Of a DNA stretch of 64,000 bases, positions 16,755 through 25,702 are shown piece after piece. The DNA comes from M55B112 sp040903745 (GTDB lineage Bacteria; Bacteroidota; Bacteroidia; Bacteroidales; GCA-2748055), in contig JBBDUV010000112.1 of assembly GCA_040903745.1 (NCBI GenBank), forward strand, positions 6,166-70,165, read 5' to 3'. A model generated the notes under the pieces. It saw only the letters and a program-made list of their open reading frames with translations, was not told where the DNA came from and made no database searches. A program made the position numbers and the translations under genes. Each line of letters opens with the position of its first letter. Position 1 is the stretch's first letter.

Positions 16755-18560
16755 ATGGGAGCTACCGTTGTTGAAAAAATTCTCGCCGCACATTCTGACC
16801 GGGATCGGGTGGGACCGGGCGATATTGTCGATGTGGCAATCGATGCCCGTGTAGCGCGCGATTTCGGCGGGGCGAATGTAGTGAAGAACATCACTGGAAA
16901 CAACCTTTCCGTTGCCGATCCCGGGAAGACCTTCTTCACCTTCGATTGTAACCCCACCGGGTCCGACCAGAAGTATGCAGCGAACCAGCAGCTGTGCAGG
17001 GTGTTTGCACGCGAGCATGGCATCAGGGTGTACGACATCAACCGTGGGATCGGAACGCATATCCTGATAGAGGAGGGGTTGGCGGGGCCCGGTACCACGG
17101 CTGTTTCTACCGATTCCCACGCCAACATCATCGGTGCCGTGGGCGCATTCGGTCAGGGGATGGGCGATAAGGATATTGCAGCTGCCTGGAGCAAGGGAAA
17201 GATCTGGTTCAAAACGCCTTCATCCGCTAAAATTGTGTTCACGGGGGAACGCCCTGCCCAGGTAACTGCCAAAGATATTGTACTGAACCTGCTGGCGCGG
17301 TTTGGATCGAATGCTCTGCTGGGATATTCCGTCGAACTTTGCGGGGAGGTGATTGAACAGTTGAAGCTCGACGAGCGGATCACCATTGCCTCGATGGCAA
17401 CGGAGCTTGGAGCGATCATTATATTGATCCCGCCCAATGATGAGGTGCTGCGGTATTGCGAGTCGAGGGCGAGGAGGAGGATCGAGCCGGTAGTAGCCGA
17501 CGAAGATGCTGCTTACGATTTGTTTGAGGAGATGGACCTGTCGTCGTTCCGAAAGCTGGTTTCCCTGCCGGGGAAGCCGCACGATACCGCTGAGATTCCG
17601 CGGGAGAGGGTATGGATCGATTCGGCCTTTATTGGTAGCTGTACCAACGGCCGGATGAAGGACCTGGAGATAGCCGCGTGCATTCTGAAAGGGAGAAAGG
17701 TGGCGCCGGGAGTGGTGCTGAAGGTTGTGCCGGCCACCGATAGAATATGGCACCAGGCACTCGAGTCGGGTCTGCTGGAGGAGCTGAAGGAGGCCGGGGC
17801 GCTCATCTCCAATGCGGGGTGCGCGGGGTGTGCTGCCGGACAGGTGGGGCAGAACGGACCGGGTGAGGTGACAATCAGTACAGGCAACAGGAACTTTCCG
17901 GGAAAGCAGGGCCTGGGTGAGGTCTACCTGGCATCGCCCGATGTGGTGGCGGCTTCGGCTGTGGCAGGGTATATCACCACACCGGAGGAGCTTCCCGATG
18001 TGTTGCCCGACAGACCAGTATCGGGAAGGCGTGAACCTACAGCTGTCACCCAGGAGCGCCCTCCTGTTGCCAATATGCCCGTTGAGGTTTCGGGCAGGGT
18101 ATGGGTGATTCCGGAAGATGATATCGATACGGATATGATCTTTCACAACCGGCACCTCGCCATAACCGAGCAGTCTGAGATGGGTGCCCATGCTTTTGGC
18201 AACCTGAAAGGATATGAGCATTTTGCTGCAGAGGCAGCGCCGGGCGATATTATCCTTGCCGGGAAGAATTTCGGATCGGGAAGCTCACGGCAGCAGGCGG
18301 TAGATTGCTTTAAGGCGCTGGGTGTTGCGGCTGTGATCGCACGTTCTTTCGGTTCAATCTACGAGCGCAACGCAATCAACTCAGCGTTTCCGATCGTGGT
18401 GTGCGACCATATTTTTGATCACGGCCTTAAAACGGGCGACAGAATTGGAATCAATTTTGAAAAAGGTGTCGTAACTTTGCCCTCAGGGAATGAGAAGATT
18501 GAGGTGACGCCCTTTTCAGAAGTTCAGATGGAGATATATAGAAATAACGGACTCTTTTAA
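16755..18560 (+). CDS. Single-chain aconitase/isopropylmalate-dehydratase-type hydro-lyase 1
   Basis: The 601-residue chain fuses both parts of a hydro-lyase that in LeuCD is split. Residues about 1-420 are the large 4Fe-4S part (GSCTNGRMKDLE, then NAGCAGCAAG with the two cluster Cys). A linker leads to the swivelling small-subunit part near 445-600 (IPEDDIDTDMIFHNRHL, then GKNFGSGSSRQQAVDCFKAL). The loop GSGSSRQQ, not the usual GCGSSREH, may point to a substrate other than citrate. STDSHANIIGA holds the His/Asp of the active site. It starts an operon with asnA (10-bp gap) and a second hydro-lyase. A 7/8 -7 box (TATCTTTA) lies at 16723-16730. Confidence 0.85.
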   Translation: MGATVVEKILAAHSDRDRVGPGDIVDVAIDARVARDFGGANVVKNITGNNLSVADPGKTFFTFDCNPTGSDQKYAANQQLCRVFAREHGIRVYDINRGIGTHILIEEGLAGPGTTAVSTDSHANIIGAVGAFGQGMGDKDIAAAWSKGKIWFKTPSSAKIVFTGERPAQVTAKDIVLNLLARFGSNALLGYSVELCGEVIEQLKLDERITIASMATELGAIIILIPPNDEVLRYCESRARRRIEPVVADEDAAYDLFEEMDLSSFRKLVSLPGKPHDTAEIPRERVWIDSAFIGSCTNGRMKDLEIAACILKGRKVAPGVVLKVVPATDRIWHQALESGLLEELKEAGALISNAGCAGCAAGQVGQNGPGEVTISTGNRNFPGKQGLGEVYLASPDVVAASAVAGYITTPEELPDVLPDRPVSGRREPTAVTQERPPVANMPVEVSGRVWVIPEDDIDTDMIFHNRHLAITEQSEMGAHAFGNLKGYEHFAAEAAPGDIILAGKNFGSGSSRQQAVDCFKALGVAAVIARSFGSIYERNAINSAFPIVVCDHIFDHGLKTGDRIGINFEKGVVTLPSGNEKIEVTPFSEVQMEIYRNNGLF

Positions 18561-18570
18561 AAACAATGCT

Positions 18571-19605
18571 ATGAGATTAATTATTCCTGACAACTATCAG
18601 CCGCTGCAAGGTTTGAAGCAGACAGAGACTGCCCTGAAGCTAATGAAGGAGCATTTCGAGATCGGACTCTCCTCGGAGTTGCGACTCAGGCGGGTGACCG
18701 CCCCCCTTTTCGTGCTTAGCTCCACAGGTCTCAACGATAACCTCAGGGGAGTCGAGGAGCCGGTTGCGTTTAAGATTAAGGATATGCGCAACCAGGAGGC
18801 AGAGGTGGTGCAGTCGCTCGCCAAATGGAAGCGGATGATGCTGCGTGACTACGATATTGAGCTGGGCAATGGGATCTATACCGATATGAACGCGCTCAGA
18901 CCCGATGAGGAGCTGGACAACCTGCACAGTATCTATGTGGACCAGTGGGACTGGGAGCGGGTGATCAGCCGGGAGGAGAGGAGTCTCGAGACGCTTAAAA
19001 AGGCTGCCCGGCAGGTATATGCCACGATGCGGCGGACCGAATACTATTTGTTTACCCTGTATCCGATGATCAGGCCGGTGCTGCCGGAAGAGCTCACCTT
19101 CATCCACGCGGAGGAGCTGTATGAGTTGTATCCCGACCTGAGCCCGAAGGAGCGGGAAGATAAAATATCGGAGAAGTATGGTGCCGTATTTATTATCGGT
19201 ATCGGTTCCGACCTGCCAGACGGTAAGCCGCATGACAGGCGGGCGCCCGATTATGATGACTGGACCACGGAAACTGAGAAGGGTTTCAAGGGGCTGAACG
19301 GGGATATCATCGTCTGGAACAACATACTGAAGTGTGCCTGCGAACTCACCTCGATGGGGATCAGGGTTGATCAGGATGAGTTGGTGCGCCAGCTGGAGAT
19401 CACGGGCGACCAGGACCGGTTGGAGCTGCTGTTTCACCGCCGGTTGATGGATGGTGAACTACCTTCGGCCATTGGAGGCGGCATCGGACAGTCGCGTACC
19501 GCCATGGTCTACCTCCGCAAGGCACACATCGGCGAGATACAATCGGCGATCTGGCCGGGTGAGATGGTGGACCACTGCAGAAAATGCGGAATCAAGCTGA
19601 TCTAA
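18571..19605 (+). CDS. asnA: Aspartate-ammonia ligase (asparagine synthetase A)
   Basis: AsnA makes asparagine from aspartate, ammonia and ATP on a class II aminoacyl-tRNA-synthetase-like fold. The 344-residue product matches the family along its length: LRRVTAPLFVLSSTGLNDNL, then VVQSLAKWKRMMLRDYDI, HSIYVDQWDWERV and near the end IGGGIGQSRTAMVYL with HIGEIQSAIWP. All the residues I recall as substrate-binding look present. It is tightly packed between two aconitase-type genes (gaps of 10 and 11 bp), an unusual setting for a basic amino acid gene. Confidence 0.95.
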   Translation: MRLIIPDNYQPLQGLKQTETALKLMKEHFEIGLSSELRLRRVTAPLFVLSSTGLNDNLRGVEEPVAFKIKDMRNQEAEVVQSLAKWKRMMLRDYDIELGNGIYTDMNALRPDEELDNLHSIYVDQWDWERVISREERSLETLKKAARQVYATMRRTEYYLFTLYPMIRPVLPEELTFIHAEELYELYPDLSPKEREDKISEKYGAVFIIGIGSDLPDGKPHDRRAPDYDDWTTETEKGFKGLNGDIIVWNNILKCACELTSMGIRVDQDELVRQLEITGDQDRLELLFHRRLMDGELPSAIGGGIGQSRTAMVYLRKAHIGEIQSAIWPGEMVDHCRKCGIKLI

Positions 19606-19616
19606 AACAGGATACT

Positions 19617-21398
19617 ATGGCAACCTTTGTTGAGAAGATTCTCGGTGCACCTGCCGGTACCATTGTGTTCCGGAAGCCCGATATCGTTCTTACCCACGAT
19701 AATACAGCGAGTATAGAGAAGACCTTCAGGAAGATGGGGGGAGAGCGGGTGTGTGATCCTGCCCGGCTCATGGTGGTGCTGGATCACAATGCACCTCCTA
19801 CCACCGCTGCGGTGGCGACTGACTACCAGCGAATCCGGGAGTTTGTGGTTGATCAGGGAGTGGATCACTTCTACGATGCCGGCGAAGGGATTTGTCACCA
19901 GCTGATGACACGTCATGCCCGTCCCGGCATGCTGATTGTCGGAAGCGACAGCCATACCTGCACCGCCGGGGCCTTTAATGCATTGGCAGCGGGGATCGAT
20001 CGTACCGAGGCGGCGGGGATATGGAAGAAAGGGGAGACCTGGTTCAGGGTTCCGGAATCACTGAAGATCACCCTCCATGGGGTTCTGCCACTTGGTGTTT
20101 ACGCGAAGGACCTGTCATTATGGATCATCGGGATCCTCGGCTCCGATGGCGCCAACTACCAGTCGATCGAGTTTCATGGCGAAGGGGTTAGGAGGCTGAC
20201 GATATCTGAGCGGATGACCCTGGCGAACCTCGCCTCTGAGATGGGTGCAAAGAACGCGGTTTTTCCTGCTGATGAGGTCCTTGCAGCCTATATGGGTGAG
20301 GAGATTGCAGGTGTCTGGGCCGACAAGGATGCAGAATATGCGCGGGAAATCAGGGTCGATCTGCAGGAGTTGTTCCCTCTGCTGGCAGCACCACACCATG
20401 TGGACAATATCGTTTCACTGGCGGAGGTTGCGGGTGAGCGAATGGACCAGGGGCTGATCGGCACCTGCACCAACGGGCGCATTGAAGATCTGCGGGAAGC
20501 GGCAAAGGTACTGAAAGGACGAAAGGTGAAGTCCGGGTTCCAGCTGTTGGTGGTACCGGCCTCGAAGGCGATCTACCTGCAGGCGATTGAGGAGGGACTC
20601 ATTACAATATTTCTCGAGGCGGGGGCCAATGTGCTGAGCGCATCGTGCGGACCCTGCCTGGGAACGGGTCAGGGTATCCCCGCCGATGGCATGAAGGTGA
20701 TCTCCACGGCGAACAGGAATTTTTTGGGCAGGATGGGAAACAAGAATGCATCGATCTACCTGGGCTCACCAGTCTCAGTGGCGCTGGCAGCCATCCATGG
20801 CAAGATCACTGATCCACGGTCCGCTGGCGGCTCTGAAAAGTATCCTTTCAACCGACCGCAATCGGCAACAGTATCGGTGGCAGAGGGTGAGAACAGGAAA
20901 AGCGGGAATGTATGGGATTATTCAGATGCCGATAACCTGAATACCGACCAGATGTTTGCCGGGCACCTCACCTATAAGGTTCTCAGTTCCGATCCTGAAG
21001 CGATCATGCAGCATCTTTTTGAAGATTTTGATCCCGCTTTCGCGAAGAAGGTGGAGCGGGGAGATATCCTGCTGGCCGGGGAGAACTTCGGTTGCGGCAG
21101 CTCGCGGGAGCACCCTGCGGTGGGACTGGCGCATGCCGGGGTGGCAGCTGTGATCGTCAAGTCGGTGAACAGGATCTTTTTCAGGGCCGCGATCAACCAG
21201 GGGGTAACACTGGTTGTGCTTCCGGAGGCGGTGAGCGCCTACAGCAAGGGAGATCAGGTTTCTCTGCACCTGGCGGAGGGGAAGATCAGGGTAGGAGAGG
21301 AGGAGTTTGACTTTGAGCCACTGCCCGGGAAGTTACTGGAGGTGCTTAAAAGCAAGGGATTGGTCAATTACCTGAGCAGGGATTCAGTAGGGAAATAA
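19617..21398 (+). CDS. Single-chain aconitase/isopropylmalate-dehydratase-type hydro-lyase 2
   Basis: The start is set at ATG 19617, just after asnA; the frame is open from 19584 inside asnA, but MATFVEKILGAPAGTIV fits homologues. The 593 residues again fuse a large part (SDSHTCTAGAFNA; GTCTNGRIEDL; ASCGPCLGTGQG with cluster Cys) and a small swivelling part (DADNLNTDQMFAGHLTYK; GENFGCGSSREHPAVG). Here the loop is the canonical GCGSSREH, unlike the first paralog. The reaction could be isopropylmalate, homoaconitate or related isomerisation; the sequence does not decide. A stop at 21398 ends the operon; a tRNA gene follows after 198 bp. Confidence 0.85.
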   Translation: MATFVEKILGAPAGTIVFRKPDIVLTHDNTASIEKTFRKMGGERVCDPARLMVVLDHNAPPTTAAVATDYQRIREFVVDQGVDHFYDAGEGICHQLMTRHARPGMLIVGSDSHTCTAGAFNALAAGIDRTEAAGIWKKGETWFRVPESLKITLHGVLPLGVYAKDLSLWIIGILGSDGANYQSIEFHGEGVRRLTISERMTLANLASEMGAKNAVFPADEVLAAYMGEEIAGVWADKDAEYAREIRVDLQELFPLLAAPHHVDNIVSLAEVAGERMDQGLIGTCTNGRIEDLREAAKVLKGRKVKSGFQLLVVPASKAIYLQAIEEGLITIFLEAGANVLSASCGPCLGTGQGIPADGMKVISTANRNFLGRMGNKNASIYLGSPVSVALAAIHGKITDPRSAGGSEKYPFNRPQSATVSVAEGENRKSGNVWDYSDADNLNTDQMFAGHLTYKVLSSDPEAIMQHLFEDFDPAFAKKVERGDILLAGENFGCGSSREHPAVGLAHAGVAAVIVKSVNRIFFRAAINQGVTLVVLPEAVSAYSKGDQVSLHLAEGKIRVGEEEFDFEPLPGKLLEVLKSKGLVNYLSRDSVGK

Positions 21399-21596
21399 AC
21401 TCCGGTTTTTTCGTTCTTCAAACTACCAGTATACCCAAATTCATTATAGGTTGAGACAATTTTTAGCCCCTTTAATGGAAAATCCCGATTGCTTATTCTG
21501 CATAAAAATAGTTTTCCTCTACAACTATATTTAGTATATTTGCACCGCTTTTGGTGATACATGCAGTTCTTCAGATCATTTCAGGCAGATAGAAAC

Positions 21597-21670
21597 GGTT
21601 CCGTAGCTCAGCTGGATAGAGCAACAGCCTTCTAAGCTGTAGGTCGAAGGTTCGAATCCTTCCGGAATCA
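21597..21670 (+). tRNA. tRNA-Arg (anticodon TCT)
   Basis: A 74-nt cloverleaf is seen: acceptor GGTTCCG/CGGAATC with one G-T pair, D stem GCTC/GAGC, anticodon stem ACAGC/GCTGT with loop CTTCTAA giving TCT, variable AGGTC, T stem GAAGG/CCTTC with loop TTCGAAT, discriminator A. CCA is not encoded (CCT follows). A T-rich region with a weak AGAGGTTTAC/GTAAGCCTCT hairpin follows at about 21681-21715. Confidence 0.96.
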
Positions 21671-21755
21671 CCTGAAAATAAGAGGTTTACATTGATTAAA
21701 TGTAAGCCTCTTTTTTGTTTATGTTTAAACGTTTTTAGCTCAACTCAGGGCATCT

Positions 21756-21819
21756 GTGAATAATGTAATTCATTTGCAGAATTATGTAATAGATTCCACG
21801 GAATAAGGCCTCACCTTTG
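21756..21819 (+). promoter_or_regulatory. Tandem ATGTAA promoter, site 1 (before DUF3494 gene)
   Basis: ATGTAA at 21763 and again at 21784 (21-bp period), then CACCTTTG at 21812, 28 bp after the start of the second repeat. CACCTTTG is 7/8 to TAnnTTTG. The same spacing is found at three other sites; see the finding. The gene starts at 21856. Confidence 0.7.
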
Positions 21820-21855
21820 TTGCGTGAAAATATCTTCACAATAAATTCAATAATT

Positions 21856-22608
21856 ATGAAAATGAAAACAAACATACTACTATCTGCTATTGCCGCACTC
21901 TCAATAGGGTCGGTCATTATGATATCGGGTTGTGAGAAAGACAATGTGAATCCTGACAACCCTGATGGTATTCCTTCTCAGTCAACTGAAATGTCTGATA
22001 CAGACCTTAAAGATGCAGCTGATTTTGCAATTCTGGCGGGATCCGCAGTTACGAACACAGGTGAAACCAGGATTACCGGCGATATCGGTTTAAGTCCTGG
22101 TACTTCTGTAGATGGGTTCCCTCCTGGAGAATTTACAGGAGAGATTCGCATTAATGATGAGTTGGCAACCCAGGCAAAACTTGATGCCACAACTGCATAT
22201 AATGATTTAGCCGGAAGAACCAGCACTGATATTGTAACTTTGTCAGGTAATATTGGCGGACTCACGCTTACGCCCGGTCTTTATAAATCCACTTCAACCC
22301 TGTCCATATCATCTGGCGATCTTACTTTTGATGCCAATGGAGATGGCAATGCAGTTTTTATTATACAGATAGCATCTTCATTAACCACAACATCAGACCG
22401 AAAGGTTATTCTTCGTGGCAGTGCCAAGGCATCTAATATCTTCTGGCAGGTTGGAAGTTCCGCAACTTTCGGAACAACAACGGTATTTAAAGGTACAGTT
22501 ATTGCCTTGCAAGCCATCACTTTCAATACGGGAGCCTCACTCGATGGAAGGGCTATTGCAAGAAATGGTGAAGTTACACTGGAAGGAAATGTTATTGTGA
22601 AAGAGTAA
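21856..22608 (+). CDS. DUF3494 (ice-binding-like) lipoprotein 1
   Basis: The start is at ATG 21856; an upstream TTG at 21817 lies within the promoter. The leader ends in VIMISGC, so the protein is a lipoprotein, likely on the outer membrane. After a short acidic linker, residues 45-250 form one DUF3494 beta-solenoid (ETRITGDIGLSPGTSVDGFPPG, then NIFWQVGSSATFGTTT and FNTGASLDGRAIARNGEVTL). DUF3494 includes ice-binding proteins of polar bacteria but also many adhesive or unknown surface proteins. It lacks the Ig-like (Big_5) domains of its neighbours. The -7/tandem repeat promoter is 36 bp upstream and a strong terminator follows. Confidence 0.9.
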   Translation: MKMKTNILLSAIAALSIGSVIMISGCEKDNVNPDNPDGIPSQSTEMSDTDLKDAADFAILAGSAVTNTGETRITGDIGLSPGTSVDGFPPGEFTGEIRINDELATQAKLDATTAYNDLAGRTSTDIVTLSGNIGGLTLTPGLYKSTSTLSISSGDLTFDANGDGNAVFIIQIASSLTTTSDRKVILRGSAKASNIFWQVGSSATFGTTTVFKGTVIALQAITFNTGASLDGRAIARNGEVTLEGNVIVKE

Positions 22609-22625
22609 TCACCATAGTAGTTAAA

Positions 22626-22664
22626 AATAAGAGAGTTGTTGATTCTGCAACGCTCTTATTTTTT
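22626..22664 (+). terminator. Rho-independent terminator after DUF3494 gene 1
   Basis: AATAAGAGAGTTG pairs with CAACGCTCTTATT (one mismatch) around a 9-nt loop, followed by a T-run to 22664. Confidence 0.8.
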
Positions 22665-22797
22665 ATTAACAAGACAGAGAGTAAAAGAAATGCTGCGCAT
22701 GACACAATTCTTATCATTAATTGTGTAACAACAGCAGTAGGTGACAACCCGATTTTACAAATAGAAAATTTATGACAACCAATTAAATAATACTGAC

Positions 22798-24504
22798 ATG
22801 ATAAAAAGAAAAGTGTTTCCAGTCATAGCAATGCTACTGATTGTTTTTTTGGCCGGGTGTAATGAGAAAGATGATATTACCGGCGAGCTTCCCAAAGTGA
22901 TTTCTACAGATCCGATAAGTGACGCTAAAGACATTACCATTGAAAGTAATGTGTCGGCAGTCTTCAATATGGCAATGAATTCTTCAACGATAACAGGAAC
23001 TACCTTTACCGTAATGGATGGAACTGAGGTTGTCGCTGGTACGATAGGATACTCTGGTACTACTGCCGTGTTTAATCCTTCGGCCGATCTGGATCCGGGT
23101 ACCCTTTATACGGCAACTCTTGCTGCCGAAGTTGAGGAGGTCAACGGTTTAGCCATGTCCAAAGACCATACCTGGGAATTCACTACAGAAGGGGTGCTGG
23201 CTATAACAGGACCAACCGTAGCTTCTACAGACCCGGAGGACAATGCGACGGAGGTGGAGATTGATAAGCTGATTCTTGTGACCTTTAGTAAACCCATGGA
23301 TCCTGCTTCAATCAACTCTTTAACCTATTCACTTAAAAATGAAGAAGTTTCCGTTTCAGGGACAGTATCCTTCAACGAAATGACAGCAACTTTTACCCCC
23401 TCATCCAACCTGGCTTTCAGCAAAACCTATACAGGAACGGTTACTACAGGAGTCAAAGATGTTGATGGCAACGCGCTTGCTGAAGAGTATACATTTAGTT
23501 TTACGACGGTTGAAGATACAGGTTCTCCCATGGTAACCTCAACCCAGCCGCTCGATAACGCATCATCAGTTGATCGCTATGTGGTGCTGCTGGCAGAATT
23601 TAGTGAACCAATGGATCCTTTAACTATCAATACTTCAACATTTACCTTAGTGGATGAAACAACGCAAGTTCAAGGTACGGTGTCGTATTCCGGAACCACT
23701 GCAGTATTTGAACCAACATCTCCTCTGGAAGGTGATATGGTATATACTGCCACAGTAAATACCGGGGCAACAGACCTGGCCGGGAATGCTCTTGCATCCG
23801 ATTATATCTGGAGTTTTACAACATCTCCCTCTTCAGTATCTCCAGGAGCAGTTGAGCTCGGTTCAGCAGGCAATTACGTGATCCTGGCTAAAACGGCAAT
23901 CACCAACATTTCGACTTCCGAAATTACAGGTGATTTGGGACTGAGTCCGGCCGCAACATCGTATATCACAGGTCTTTCTTTGACGAAAGCAACCGGATAT
24001 GCAACTTCTGCGCAGGTGACAGGGAATATATATGCTGCCGACATGGCTGATCCGACTCCCATCAACCTTACCACAGCGGTCAGTGATATGATTACTGCCT
24101 ACAACGATGCGGCAGGACGTTCTAATCCGGATTTCCTGGAACTGGGCACCGGAAATATAGGCGGCAAAACACTTGTAGCCGGTCTGTATAAATGGACCAA
24201 TACTGTAACTGTACCTGCCGATATAACTATTTCAGGCGATGCGAACGATGTATGGATCTTCCAGATTGACCAAAACCTCACCGTAAGTAATGGAGTAAAC
24301 GTTACCCTTATTGGTGGAGCGCAGGCTAAAAACATCTTCTGGCAGGTAGCCGGTGAGGCAAGTTTTGGGACAACCTCACACTTTGAAGGAATTGTCTTGT
24401 CGATGACAGGCATTACTTTTCAAACAGGTGCATCCTTTAAGGGCAGAGCACTGGCACAAACTGCTGTAGTATTGGACGGCAATACAGTTGTAGTGCCCGA
24501 ATAA
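22798..24504 (+). CDS. Three Big_5 (Ig-like) domains plus DUF3494, lipoprotein 2
   Basis: The leader MIKRKVFPVIAMLLIVFLAGC marks a lipoprotein. Three SbsA/Big_5 Ig-like domains follow (about residues 35-130, 135-235 and 240-345), each starting VxSTDPxxxA and holding a TFSxPMDPxSI-like motif. One DUF3494 solenoid ends the 568-residue chain (SEITGDLGLSPAATSYITGL; NIFWQVAGEASFGTTSHFEG). The C-terminal domain is very like that of the gene at 34226. The Ig-like stalk would hold the solenoid away from the cell surface, suiting adhesion or ice contact. An inverted repeat ACACAATT/AATTGTGT (22702-22726) lies upstream. Confidence 0.9.
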   Translation: MIKRKVFPVIAMLLIVFLAGCNEKDDITGELPKVISTDPISDAKDITIESNVSAVFNMAMNSSTITGTTFTVMDGTEVVAGTIGYSGTTAVFNPSADLDPGTLYTATLAAEVEEVNGLAMSKDHTWEFTTEGVLAITGPTVASTDPEDNATEVEIDKLILVTFSKPMDPASINSLTYSLKNEEVSVSGTVSFNEMTATFTPSSNLAFSKTYTGTVTTGVKDVDGNALAEEYTFSFTTVEDTGSPMVTSTQPLDNASSVDRYVVLLAEFSEPMDPLTINTSTFTLVDETTQVQGTVSYSGTTAVFEPTSPLEGDMVYTATVNTGATDLAGNALASDYIWSFTTSPSSVSPGAVELGSAGNYVILAKTAITNISTSEITGDLGLSPAATSYITGLSLTKATGYATSAQVTGNIYAADMADPTPINLTTAVSDMITAYNDAAGRSNPDFLELGTGNIGGKTLVAGLYKWTNTVTVPADITISGDANDVWIFQIDQNLTVSNGVNVTLIGGAQAKNIFWQVAGEASFGTTSHFEGIVLSMTGITFQTGASFKGRALAQTAVVLDGNTVVVPE

Positions 24505-24525
24505 GAATTACAGGTTATCAAAAAA

Positions 24526-24555
24526 AAAGAGCTGCCTACAGTGACAGCTCTTTTT
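24526..24555 (+). terminator. Rho-independent terminator after DUF3494 gene 2
   Basis: AAAGAGCTG pairs with CAGCTCTTT around a 10-nt loop and is followed by T-residues; A-rich upstream also permits function on the other strand. Confidence 0.75.
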
Positions 24556-24583
24556 ATAATTAAAAATAATTAAAAATAATAAA

Positions 24584-25690
24584 ATGAAAACAAAAAGATT
24601 TTGGATAACCCCAATCGCAGTTTTTTCTATTGCTGCGATATTGGGCGGGTGTTTTGAAGATAACTATGTGCCGATCGGCAGCGTATGCCCGATGGTGATA
24701 TCGACTGATCCCGCCGACCTTGATACTGAAGTGCCACTTAACCAAATTGTTACAGCAACCTTCAATGAACAGATGAATCCTGCGACAATCACTCCTGAAT
24801 CCTTTATTTTTGAAAGCGGGACAACCCTCGCAGGTGCCTTATCATACGATGGGAACAATGCTACATTAAGTTTTGAACCAACCAACTCACTTAGAGTAAG
24901 CACAACCTATACGGCCACTATTAAATCCACGGTCAAAGATTTATTGGGCAATGCGTTACAGGAGGACTATGTTTGGACCTTCAGTACAGGTACGCTTCCT
25001 GAAAGCCCGGAAGGGATTGATCTTAAAACGGTTGCCCGTTTCGGAATCATTTCAGGACTAGGCGTTAGTAACAATGCCGGAAATAGTGAGATTCATAACC
25101 TGGATGTTGGAATATATCCTGGTGCACGTTCTTCTATTACCGGGTTCCCTCCTGCAATAGTAGTTAACGGAGCTATTTATGCCTCCGATGATATTGCACC
25201 TCCGGGAGTGGCAGCCATGCTGTTACAAGCCAAAAACGACCTTACTGAAGCGTACCTGGCAGCTGAGGGAGCCACTGATCCGGCACCTGCCACTGTATCA
25301 GGCGACCAGGGCGGCAAAACCCTTGCCCCGGGAATATATAAATCAACTTCAACGCTTTTAATACAGAATGGCGATCTGACGCTCGATGCTCAGGGTGACG
25401 CGAATGCTTCCTGGATTTTCCAAATAGCATCCGGCTTTACAACTGTTGGCGGCGGACCATATCCCTCACCTTCAGGTGGCAATGTTATCCTGGCAGGAGG
25501 CGCCCAGGCTGATAATATAATCTGGCAAGTAGGAAGTTCGGTTACCATTGGAGACTATACCTCCTTTAAAGGGAATGTTCTGGCCCTGGAGACCATAACC
25601 ATGGGTGCCTATTCTCAGGCTGATGGCAGAATGCTTGCCAGGAACGGCTCAGTAACAATGACCAGTACAAACATTATCAATAAACCGTAA
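24584..25690 (+). CDS. Big_5 plus DUF3494 lipoprotein 3
   Basis: The 368-residue product has the lipoprotein leader FSIAAILGGC, one Big_5 domain (VISTDPADLDTEVPLNQ; TFNEQMNPATI) and one DUF3494 solenoid that begins LKTVARFGIISGLGVSNN and ends DGRMLARNGSVTM. It starts 80 bp after the previous gene, just after that gene's terminator, and is separated by only 12 bp from the OmpA gene, so this pair is one transcript. Its solenoid is the most divergent of the four in the window. Confidence 0.9.
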   Translation: MKTKRFWITPIAVFSIAAILGGCFEDNYVPIGSVCPMVISTDPADLDTEVPLNQIVTATFNEQMNPATITPESFIFESGTTLAGALSYDGNNATLSFEPTNSLRVSTTYTATIKSTVKDLLGNALQEDYVWTFSTGTLPESPEGIDLKTVARFGIISGLGVSNNAGNSEIHNLDVGIYPGARSSITGFPPAIVVNGAIYASDDIAPPGVAAMLLQAKNDLTEAYLAAEGATDPAPATVSGDQGGKTLAPGIYKSTSTLLIQNGDLTLDAQGDANASWIFQIASGFTTVGGGPYPSPSGGNVILAGGAQADNIIWQVGSSVTIGDYTSFKGNVLALETITMGAYSQADGRMLARNGSVTMTSTNIINKP

Positions 25691-25702
25691 AACATTGAAA
25701 AA

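Noticed and set aside
22702..22758. A fifth tandem-repeat promoter before the gene at 22798
   Set aside because: One GTGTAA is present, but the word 21 bp upstream is ACACAA and there is no -7 box at +28; only an inverted repeat was recorded.
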